64,000 nt of DNA from Obelidium mucronatum. Its lineage: Eukaryota; Chytridiomycota; Chytridiomycetes; Chytridiales; Chytriomycetaceae. Location: assembly GCA_025765595.1 (NCBI GenBank), contig JAIVFH010000012.1, positions 186,001 to 250,000 on the forward strand, read 5' to 3'. Shown here one piece after another: positions 55,101 to 64,000 of this stretch; position 1 is the stretch's first letter, and the number at the start of each line of letters is the position of its first letter. The notes under the pieces are model-generated. The model did no database searches and was not told the origin of the DNA. It worked only from the letters and a program-made list of their open reading frames with translations. The position numbers and the translations under genes were made by a program.

Positions 55101-57855
55101 GTCGTATCCTCGAATAATATTGTGTTGATTGGCCTGTAAGTTTTAAGATTAGCCTTTTTATCCATGCCACTGAATCAAAGCGACAATTTTGAAAAAAGCC
55201 AACTTAACGACAACATTATCTTCCGCAAACAGCCCATCAATATAGTTACACAAGGAAACCACAACATCTTTACAAGACCCCTTTGAAGCCTTATCAATCG
55301 CCTCCCAAAAGAATGTAAGCTGTGTCAAGACATCGAAAGCACAAGATTGAACATCCTGAGGCCACACTTTGGACAGAATCTTTTCCTTTACGGTCCCTAG
55401 GACGAGAGATACAGATGCGGGACAAAAATCAATTTCTTCGATGCTGAAGCAGGATAGGAGGTGTAAAACGTGTTTTGTGTTTGTGGCGGATTGTTCAACG
55501 TGGAGAGTGTTGAGGAGAAGGTCCAAGAGGTAGGGTTTCAAGTTTTTTAACGCGACGGTGTTCTGCGAGGATGACATTGGATGGTCTGAATCGTTATCTC
55601 TGTTGTTGCTTGGGCGTATAGAGGCGTATTGATCGTAAGATGGATAACAGGCACGAATCTGGATATAAAAAAAAACGCAGCCAGTCACATTAAATAAACA
55701 AGGGATTATAAAAAAGTAAGAACGAAAATAAACTAAAAAATATTAAAAAAAAAAAAAGATACGAAACCTTATCGCCAAAATCACTCCTCTCCAAAACAAC
55801 CAAACTCTTGATCCCCACATTTTCAAACACATTCAAAACCCCCAAAATCCCACCAATGATTTTCAAACACCCTTTCCGAAGTTCTTCCATTGTTACAATA
55901 CCAACTGGGAAGCCAGTTTTATCTACTGACGGCAGGAATACGCTTTAGTCCAACGGCAAAGTCGTGGACTAGCACACGAGATCCTTCCAAGTCCATCAAA
56001 AAAAAGTTTTCGCATCCCATCATGATTGATGTGAGCGTTTGTGGATGGCCGGTGCGAAGGGCAATCGATATGCATGAATAGATGCGGGAGAGATAGGTTG
56101 GGAGGAATTTCGTAGCGCGGTTGAGGGGAGCAGATTATTTTGCATAAGGATTCCAAATGCTTCCGAGATTCCATCTTCGTACCTATAATCGGTATTCAAG
56201 ACAATTTAAAAACAGAAACTCACAGAAAAAATAATCATACTCTGGTGATTTTCGAGTGACTGCCTCGAATAACCAAGGTCCAAACATGTGTAAGAGAGTG
56301 TTTCCATCTGGAGCCGTAACTTCTGGATGGAATTCCCTTCGAGTCCCTACAAGAAGGAACGAATCAACCACGCGTGATATTCCTTTGACTGCCACGTAAA
56401 AGTTTTCCGGGGCCTCGATTGCGTTGATATTTCCAATGATATCTGTATTCGAAGTGACGTTCATCAAAAAAATGGAACAAAAAAAAACAATCTTGGGGGA
56501 GTTGGTTTACATGTAAATTTGTGCCAAGCATAAACAGTGAACTTTTCGGACAGATCCAAATTGAATGTTGGTGAGGAAGGAAATGAGACAGTGAGTGTAT
56601 TTTGTTCCCTCCTTGTCTCCGTACAGCAGTTGGATGACTCGATTTGATAAAGCAAGAGTGACTGCGCTCCAATTACGAACGATTTCTACTCGATGAGTCC
56701 ATTTTTCATATTGATCCTACAATGAAGAAAATTATCGCGTTTGTTAACCACCATTTCTTTGCAAGGGAATTATTTTTCACCTTCAAGCAAGTCCAAAGAC
56801 CGACATCCATTTCTTCGCTCCTCAACCACACTTCAATTAAAACTTTGCTCAGAAAATCACAAAGCGCGTCTCCCATTGTTGGACCCGGATTGACATCCCC
56901 AACACTTGCTCTGTCTGCATTCCCAGCTGCCCCACTTCTTCCCCAACGAGACAAAATTGGCTTTTCTGAAACAGGTGTCCCAGTGTTTAAGCTCGCACTG
57001 TTTACACTGGATTCAATATAGCTTCCCCGTCTGCTTTTGAGAACCAATGTAGGTTCCGTCAACAGTCTGTCTGCACATCCCAATAAAACTTTAAGCAGCA
57101 CTATCCAAGTATCTCGTGAAAAGTCCAAATGGTAAGTCTGTTGTTGGGTGGAGGCTGGATTCGAATTTGAAGTTGTTTGCGCGGCACATGAAGTGGTCTG
57201 TTGCTGAGCCGACGTGAGGATCATAAGGAGAATATGACGACAAAGCGTGACATGTGTATTCACAAGGGCTTCCGATGTGAGGATTTCTTGGGTCGCTGGT
57301 TGTTGGGAGTTGCTGATGGGAGAGGAATCATATGACTTTCTTGGCTGGAAGAGGAGAGACGCGTGCATGAATATTTTCTGTTATTTTTTCGTATAGGATG
57401 GGTGAGAATCAGTGATTGGGAATAGGTCAATGTCTAGATAATCGAAGCAAGACCTGCCAAAATATCTGCTCATAGCCTTTAGATCCAGGTGGCACCATTA
57501 AAGGATCTCCGCCCTCCAACAGCCATGTTTTATACACGTTGATGCATTCATTGACAATAACAACGTCTTCGATCGGCAGATTGAAACCATGCCCCAAAAG
57601 CTCCATGTACCATTTGACATGGGTGAATGAAGTGAGAGTGTGCGTATAGTTTAACGTGACAGATCTTTGTGTTAAGCACTGAACAGCTTCCCAAATCATC
57701 TTCTTCCGAACAATCAGTGGCAGTGGGGCGATGATGTTTGTATCTACATTAACGCGTTTTCAACTTCAAGGCTAATCATATTTGGAGATATATGGCAAGT
57801 TATTACCATCCTGATGCGAAAGGAGTCCGAGTTGTCCAATTCGATCAAGGAACAT
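52197..57855 (-). CDS. RALGAPB: RalGAP beta-like GTPase-activating protein (Rap/Ran-GAP domain), multi-exon, two frame breaks
   Basis: Starts MFLDRIGQLGLLSHQD at 57855. N-terminal exons carry RALGAPB-like helices (MELLGHGFNLPIEDVVIVNECINVY, FSRDTWIVLLKVLLGCADRLL). The centre has PKYIRYFVYDNRILMGLLEQP and LILIVRDSTGKFSWVLRYKYV. The C-terminal Rap/Ran-GAP region includes FRQFLSHMGYINLDTREK, HVGYRGN, YFATRNVEMLFITPYTM, IVTILWIENL and VIVIHP. RalGAP beta forms the complex that inactivates Ral/Rheb-type GTPases. Single extra bases at TTTT (52490-52493) and near 52384 split the last exon; correcting both gives DGMVV..KRALGNLVRMT. Exon limits in 53.2-57.7 kb are approximate (at least ten exons). The usual GAP Asn-thumb helix (HIGND in relatives) is not clearly conserved. 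Confidence 0.75.
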
Positions 57856-57894
57856 TCTGTTATAAACCTGGGGTTTCAAAGATCTTTAAAAAAA

Positions 57895-58706
57895 ATGCTA
57901 ACGCGAGAACAAGTTGTCGAGTTTCTGACTACTGTTCGCTTCACTGGCTTTGATCTTTTGAGTGCGGCGATCGCATCCCTTGCCTTTGCCTTTGCAGGTG
58001 TTCTACCTGACTTTGGGGGTTGCTGAAAGTGTCAAAAGCGATGCTGAGTCGAAAAAGAAAGAGTCTGAAAGCAAAGAAGAAACCAAGGAAGCAGGAAGCA
58101 AGGATGCTGCAACAAAGGAGGGCAGCGATGAGGATGAAGATGACGATGATGAGGAGAGTGGAGACGATGACAGTGCCGACGACTCTGAGAGTGACGACAA
58201 CGGGTCTGATCTGCCGCTTCTTTCAAAGACAGCTGGTCCAGGGAGACTGGAAAATGGTTCTTTTAGTGCGAACGGATCTGGACATGGGCAAGGGAAAAGC
58301 GGCTGCTCAGGTGCCTTTTTATCCCTCAAGCACTTTCAAGAAGCTCGTCATAATCCATGTATAGTGTTGCCATGCTACTCTAGCTGCTTTCAGAAAGATT
58401 GAAGTCAAAGATCCGAAAGGATTGCGGTGCTGGGAAAAGTATGGACAAGCTAAAGTTACTTTGAAGTGCCCCAACGAGGACGAAATGTTGGCACTGCAGA
58501 AGAAGGCGCGTTCAATGGGAATCGTCGCTGAAAGTATTCGTGATGCTGGGAGAACTCAAATTGCTGCCAATTCACGTACTGTCTTGGCTGTCGGGCCAGG
58601 TATACAGTGGTCCCCCACCAGTAATGTCATCGTGTACTGATTTTAATACCATTTAGGCCCAAAGAAACTGATTGATGAAGTGTGTGGACACCTGAAGTTG
58701 TATTGA
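57895..58706 (+). CDS. PTRH2: Peptidyl-tRNA hydrolase 2 (PTH2), two frame breaks
   Basis: An N-terminal hydrophobic segment (LLSAAIASLAFAFAGVL) and a long Lys/Glu/Asp linker precede the PTH2 domain: DWKMVLLVRTDLDMGKGKAAAQ, CCHATLAAF (family CSHA), GQAKVTLKCP, SIRDAGRTQIA, TVLAVGPGP and GHLKLY. It releases peptide from peptidyl-tRNA at the mitochondrial outer membrane or ER. Introns follow AAAQ and AVGP. Extra G bases at 58015-58019 (G5) and 58241-58243 (G3) must be removed to keep frame. The catalytic Lys, Asp and Thr of the family are present by motif. Its ATG is 39 bp from the divergent RalGAP beta start. Confidence 0.8.
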
Positions 58707-59816
58707 AAAAAGGATGAACAACAGAATAAGAATAAAGTATTGGAAAAATATGCAAGAGCTATACACTGAAATTGCGTATCACTAATCCAGTATGATAATT
58801 CCAAACAGCATAGTAATATTAATAAGCTTTCGGAATTCTGCGGCTTTCCAAAATGGCGAACCAAGTCTTGTTTCGTCCAGTACAATCACAACACGCCGGT
58901 TCAGATTGCCACTCACTATGATTCCCAAAGAGTGAAGCGAGAGTGGCCGCTGCTTAATGTCGCTGATGTAATCCTCGCTTACCGTCCTGGCTCTCTCTTA
59001 GCGGATACTCCAATCGAATTTCTTACCCTCTGCCTTCCTGACGGAGTGACTCGATCCACTTCTGGTCTCAGCGACAATTGTTTCCTCGCGGGCGATGATA
59101 ACGATACTATTCTGGATCTTGGCTGCGAATTGAGTGATCTGATGTCTGTTGGTGCGAATTCGAAACACTCTCTAATTATGAAATCAGGACAACGTATGTC
59201 TCCTTTTCTTCAGAGCTGGGCGCTGCTGCTGCTTTAACGGATATCGCATCAATTGTGGCTGCAGCACGTCTGTTATTCAAACGAACTGCTAGCACTTTCG
59301 CACTTATAATATTTGTCATTTTTAGTCACCAGGTCTTTTTACGACTTCGGAAAATTCATCATTTTAATTTTTCTGTATCGCTCATGATTCATCAGTAAAA
59401 GCGTCGAAATGAAAAAGAAACGAGAAAGAAATGGTTGCACCACAACTTACTTGTCACTCATTGGAACGTATTAACATCAAAACATCGAACAGGCTCCGAG
59501 TCGATCATCAAAGAAACCGAAGATTAGCGCATTGGCGGCAGCAGCAGCGGCAGCTCGCCTGAATGACGAACAAGCACAGGAATTATGTCGACATGTCAAG
59601 TTACTTGGCCTGACAGCAAAGCTGGCCCACATGGGACACATCAACTACTTTGCAACATTATATGATCGACCTCCTGAGGTCATACAAGTAGGGAACTTTA
59701 TCAACCAACCTGTCTTGTTTTTTCTAACGCTTTCGCCAGGCATTCATTCGCGTTGCCATCAAGGATCAAGCGCCTGTTTCTGGGGAGATACGCGTGAATG
59801 ATCTGAATACCAGTGG

Positions 59817-59824
59817 CAGTGGAG
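59817..59824. repeat. Left target-site duplication of the MITE
   Basis: CAGTGGAG, identical to 60326-60333. Confidence 0.9.
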
Positions 59825-60325
59825 TAGGAATGCGGAAAATGTACCTGGCCCGGATAAACCCGATCCGATTTGGGTGTCTTTGGGTGTCTTGGGTGTCTTC
59901 GGATAAACCCGGTCGGATACAACCTGGTATATACGAGCTGTCAGTTGAATCGTATTTAGAACTCAAAGAGCTGCCTGTTAACATCAAAAAAACGCGATAA
60001 ACAACCATTGCAGTTGCCCTTTGTAAATCACAGTTTTAAATGTTAGTTTCTACTCGAGAAGCAACCCCAACCTCCACATCTGATGATGGGCCTGTCTTAA
60101 CCCCACGTACAAGCGCAAGGAGAGTGCCTCTTCTTTTCAAGTATCCTGATCTGGAAAATAAAAAGAAGTTGCAGGAAAAAGTCCTTATTCTAAATAAAAT
60201 ATGAATTTTTTTGGTTGATGACTAACGCTATCGGATAGACCAGGTAAACCCGGCATTTTACCGGATCGGATCCTGCCGGATGGCTAAATCCGAAGGTACC
60301 AGATTTTCCCGGATGCGCATTCCTA
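59825..60325. mobile_element. 501-bp hAT-type MITE
   Basis: The left end TAGGAATGCGG...GTACC is inverted at the right end (...GGTACC...CGCATTCCTA). Subterminal motifs such as CGGATAAACCCG are repeated. There is an exact 8-bp target duplication, CAGTGGAG, on both sides, the length made by hAT transposases. Nothing inside looks like a transposase, so it is non-autonomous. Excising the element with one duplication copy restores an open frame SGSGVTESVS in the host exon. Confidence 0.88.
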
Positions 60326-60333
60326 CAGTGGAG
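60326..60333. repeat. Right target-site duplication of the MITE
   Basis: CAGTGGAG, identical to 59817-59824. Confidence 0.9.
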
Positions 60334-62734
60334 TAACTGAGTCTGTTAGCACATCAGGAAGCTCATCAACGTCAACTCATGTTGCCAATCAATCTCTCCA
60401 ACCAGGTAACCGTTTGTCAACTACTATTGCTGAGTATTACGATCTATTCTAAGGAGGATTGATAGGTCCACCGCCATCCAATGATCTCGAAACAATCAGA
60501 ACCAGCTTGTCCGAACTACAATCACAAGTCAACCTGCTTCGTGGTTCAAGCAACCCTAGTTTGGACGAGAGACGGAACTTGTCATCAAGCGAACTTCGAG
60601 AAGCACCAGTTGTCCTGAAGCAGACAGTGTTTGCACGTAAGCCGCCATCTGCATCGGTATATTCTCGTTACCAGCTTTGGTCGAAAAACAAAATGAAGGG
60701 TACTATTATTTGTGTTTTGTCTTCTGTTTTTTCATTTTGATTTTCCTTTACAGCCTTTAATTGCCAAGGATTGGCATCAGATTCCACATTCAAGCCGTTG
60801 AACTTCACACAATGGGAAGCTAAACAAAGATCTGCAACTGGCCAGACGCTCTATCATCAAATTTTAGAGGGTAAAACTGAAGAGCACAAAACACTCTGTG
60901 CCGATTGGATGGATGAAGTCGAAAATGCAAAGAAGCATGAGGAACCAATGGTGTTGTCAGCCAATATTGCGGCAAGAATGCGTAATCGCGAGATTGAAGT
61001 TTTCAAACGGGTTTCTCAAAGTTTGGGTATGCAATCTACTTTTCATTCCTAAACGTTGTTTGATCAAGAAGATAGCCACCAAGGGCGTTGAACTGCAAGG
61101 TTGTCTATTCAATGTCGAAAATGGAGCCACTGAAGACGTCAGCACTGGAAGAACTGGAAAACGGGTCAGCAAAAAGCTTTACAATATCCCTGCCGCACGC
61201 CCTCCATCTCTCTTTCGAATGGTTCTTTTTAAGAAAGATCCAGATCACGCGAAAAGACTGGTCCTTACACATGCTGAGAAGCATTCATTGGAAGGAATGC
61301 GTTCTCAAGTGAGACGGTTGCTGCTGCAGAAACAGAATGCCGCCCTTCAGGAATTCAAGTTAAACCGTTCCAACAAATTCCAAATATCCAAGCTACTGTC
61401 TGAAAATGGTTTCAAAGGAATCGTGATGGATGGATATCCATTCCAGAACGCAAAATCATACAGTTGCTTGACCATGGCTGTAAGTATGTTGTAGTAGCAA
61501 TATAGCCAATTAAACGTAACTGCAGCAATGCCAAGAAGTTCTGTCGAAAATCAACAATCTGAGGTTTCGCCAGGTTGCCCTGGTGGATTCGAATTCAGAT
61601 GATGACCAGGATGACATTGAGAACAGCAGCGACCACAGTATAGAACCTGGAACTGATGATCGGATTCGTGATCTGGAGGATAGTGACACCGAAGATCAAA
61701 CTATTGGTTCACAGGAAAGCCACGATGAAGGCAACGGCTCATTTTCTGCCTGCGATCAATTTGACACAAGTTTTACTGACAGTACGTTGGCTTTGACCAC
61801 TTTCGAAAATCAGTTGGACTTCAACTTAAGTTCATCAATGCCTCGGTGCTGGAATCCTTTGGTTTTGGATACCTCCTACGCTATTGGAGAAGGGGCGGAT
61901 ATGGAGCTTGTGGCAGCAGAATCTTTGCAACTACTGATGGAAGCTGGCGAAACTGAAAACTTCAGGTGCTAGTAATGCACAAGCAACTCGTATGTTCCTG
62001 TTGGAATTGGGCAATGACTGGGGATCGGACTTTTTTTTCACTTTCTTCTGCTACTTTGTATTCTTTTTCTTTTGCTCTTGTTTGGTTTCTTGAAGTAATA
62101 GAATTTTGTCCCAATTTATCAACTGCATCGTAAATTACTTGTGCCTTTACCGTGACCCCAGAATCCAGACCTCCTGGGCCCTTCAACTATATCAGTCTGA
62201 GGTTGCAATTTCTATCATCATACCACTTCCGCGCCTTCCCTCTTTTGACTGCGTATTCCATTGATGGGCAACGGTTTGGCACGGCTTTCAACAACACTAT
62301 GCAGAATCCCAATAATGGGTTCCCACTTAAATACCCAGTATGTTTCATTACTACTTCCGGCTTGCATGAACCTATCGCGATGGTGAAGAACCAGGTAATA
62401 CAACTTTCTGCTTGTTTTGATAGAGAAAGACGTGTAAGTGGCGAGTAACTGATTCCACACACCAAATTGACTCTCTGTTCAGACTAATCTGTCTGGAATC
62501 CTGGATCAGCATGAACGCGACTATTGTAAAGAGAGGGGGTAAGTGCGAGAGGGGAGCTTTATGGATGGATGTTACCACTTACTCGCAACTGTGAGGGACG
62601 CAAATTCACCACATGCTCCATGTTCAAAATACTAAGAAAATATATGCTGCAATGTCTTGAATTTGACTTTGAATAAATGCTGGATGGTTGACACCAAAGG
62701 AGCGCGGAATAGAAATATTTCGGGGTTACTATGT

Positions 62735-63980
62735 TCAGTTTATTATTTGATTATCCCGCAAATTTTGGCGACTCAGAACAGAGTCTTTTGAACAAAAAGC
62801 TGTATGAATTGAAGCCAACTGTGTTTCAGTAAACAACGATGCGTTCCCAACTTCTGTAAACAACTCTAAGGCCTTTTGTGCTTGCTGCAAGTACGCGTTT
62901 TCGACAGCCATCCTTCTCTTCACTGTACGTTCCCAGGCTTCAGCTTTTGACTTGTTGTTGCTTGCTGTAATGGTCCCAAGAACAACATTCCAATGATTCT
63001 GAGCTCGGGATTTGTAATATTCGACTACATTGCGCAAACAGCTTCGGTGATGGTAAAGGTCCTCAAGCAGCCTCCAAAACATGGTTATTACTGCCTTGAT
63101 TTGACTTTGTCCTAAAACATCTGGCACAACAGCAAGTGCGCTTTTAACCGCAGCAAACGTGAGAGGGGCCTCTTCAATTGGTTCCATTTCTGATCATGAG
63201 CGACTTCAGTAACAATCCAGAAAATAATAAAACAAGTACCATTAAATTCTCGCAACTTATAGTATATGCTTGCAAACGTTGTTGATAGAGCCTTTTTGAG
63301 TCTTGACGCCATTTTAGTACCAGGGCCCCGTTTTAAGTGCTTGTCGATTGAAACAATAGTTCGGGCAAGATCATCAATCTGGAGGCGCAATTCATCCTTT
63401 GATGAGAGCAAGTCTGCCCCAAGGCGATTTAGCAGCCTTTGGCGGGCAGCTGTTGTTTCCTTTACCACATCATCGTAATTTGATTCCATAGCAGTAGCCC
63501 AATTATCGGCAAGCATTAATCGAATGCTATCCAACTCAGAAAATGCTCCAACGAGTTTGGTTACTGTCCATGACACAAGCCCTCGAATCTTTGACTGATT
63601 ATACTGTTCACACACTAATACAATATCCATGTGTCGATTCTCTGCTGTTTCATGTTGAGTAAGCCGAATGCTTCGTGACAAGTAACTATGAACTCGTTCA
63701 ACGCCTTCGCCTTCAATAGTCTTTCCCAAACCATGAATTTGCCGCGGACTGAACAGACATTGACAGTCTTTTCCATGGGCATAAACGTGCATGGCTGGGA
63801 TAAATAGAAAGAAAAGCTCTTGATCAATAATAGAACTCAATTTGCGGTGGGCAATTAGATGAGACAGTTCTTTGCAGGCAACATCATATCCCAAGACAAA
63901 CGCTCGACCGGGAAATGATTCCAATCCCCAACGGATAACATCATCTGCATACCAAAGAGGTTCTCCACCAAAAGGAACAT
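62735..63980 (-). CDS. KDZ (Kyakuja-Dileera-Zisupton) transposase, C-terminal part; 5' end outside window
   Basis: Complement(62735..63189, 63240..63980) with an AG acceptor at 63982-63981, so earlier exons lie beyond position 64000. Recognisable KDZ blocks: GRAFVLGYDVACKEL, FIPAMHVYAHGKDCQCLFSPRQIHGLGKTIEGEGVERVHSYLS, then AENRHMDIVLVCEQYN and a long helical region, with the last exon rejoining REFNEMEPIEEA. The acidic residues of the GEGxER motif are intact. KDZ elements are cut-and-paste DNA transposons common in early-diverging fungi and basidiomycetes. The part seen has no stops or frame breaks, so it may be young. Confidence 0.8.
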
Positions 63981-64000
63981 CTGAAAATAATAGTGAGATC

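Larger units (their letters stand above)
58860..62541 (+). pseudogene. Uncharacterised, probably transposon-associated multi-exon gene, interrupted by a MITE
   Basis: Exon-like blocks on the plus strand: 58870-59200 (VKREWPLLNVADVILAYRPGS...PIEFLTLCLPDG, a Ubl/header-like segment), 59492-59690, 59739-60404 (split by the MITE), 60463-60695, 60753-61027, 61071-61480, 61527-61971 and fragments to 62541. Splices PPEVIQ|AFIRV, QP|GGLIGPPP and KMK|AFNCQG keep frame; others do not. The block at 60753-61027 is charged and helical (TQWEAKQRSATGQTLYHQILEG). No enzyme motif is recognised. The first block vaguely recalls the header domain of Crinkler-type eukaryotic proteins, which are known to be linked to transposons. 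Insertion of the MITE and several frame problems suggest a decaying gene. Confidence 0.4.

Noticed and set aside
59824..60328. MITE acting as a clean intron (GTAGGA...CTACAG)
   Set aside because: Splicing these sites gives an immediate in-frame stop (TGG AGT AAC TGA).

Overview
The window is nuclear DNA from a eukaryote, most likely an early-diverging, zoosporic-type fungus (Chytridiomycota or a close relative). Pointers are a dense gene layout, many short introns (mostly 35-110 bp, GT-AG), the standard genetic code, fungal families (Brr6/Brl1, Avl9, Dsf2-like Sel1 protein, UPF0187/bestrophin-like channel, PHO89), an intron-containing histone H4, KDZ-type transposase, and bulb-type lectins. 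The species cannot be fixed from sequence alone. Exon models were built by hand from reading-frame continuity, GT/AG sites and remembered family consensus. No homology search was run.

Layout. 0-10.4 kb: BTB-BACK protein, tRNA-Pro, a GATA-finger plus PHD Spp1/CFP1-like protein, two tandem short-chain dehydrogenases sharing a 10-nt micro-exon, a small Tse2-like protein, a bulb-type lectin and a CDF zinc transporter. 10.5-17.2 kb: AVL9 and epsilon-COP in a divergent pair whose start codons are 23 bp apart. Introns of both genes carry dense arrays of a 15-nt GC-rich hairpin. 17.3-31.4 kb: a 42-aa Cys protein, cyclophilin H and CDK11 (start codons 19 bp apart), a degenerate-looking carnitine acyltransferase, a second lectin, mitochondrial EF-G2, a secreted Cys-rich protein, Brr6/Brl1 and a Sel1-repeat protein.

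31.5-37.5 kb is the most striking locus. Nine exons join in frame into one 1,856-codon gene encoding a RING/IBR-like zinc region with a SUMO-interacting motif, a complete RNA-dependent RNA polymerase (DLDGD) and a complete DExH-box RNA helicase. An all-in-one RNA-silencing amplifier is the obvious hypothesis. 37.6-52.1 kb: OB-fold/CCCH/methyltransferase protein, TPT-family transporter, a 2.3-kb gene-poor stretch ending in a perfect 20-bp hairpin, a UIM/SIM protein whose first intron holds a telomere-like minisatellite, PHO89, bestrophin-like channel, histone H4, HERP-like ubiquitin-domain protein and an AlkB-like protein. 52.2-58.7 kb: RalGAP-beta-like gene divergent from peptidyl-tRNA hydrolase 2. 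58.7-64 kb: an uncharacterised, probably transposon-associated gene interrupted by a 501-bp hAT-type MITE with a perfect 8-bp target duplication, then a KDZ transposase running off the window edge.

Several otherwise convincing genes contain single-base frame breaks. Almost all lie at short homopolymers, most simply indel errors in the assembly.
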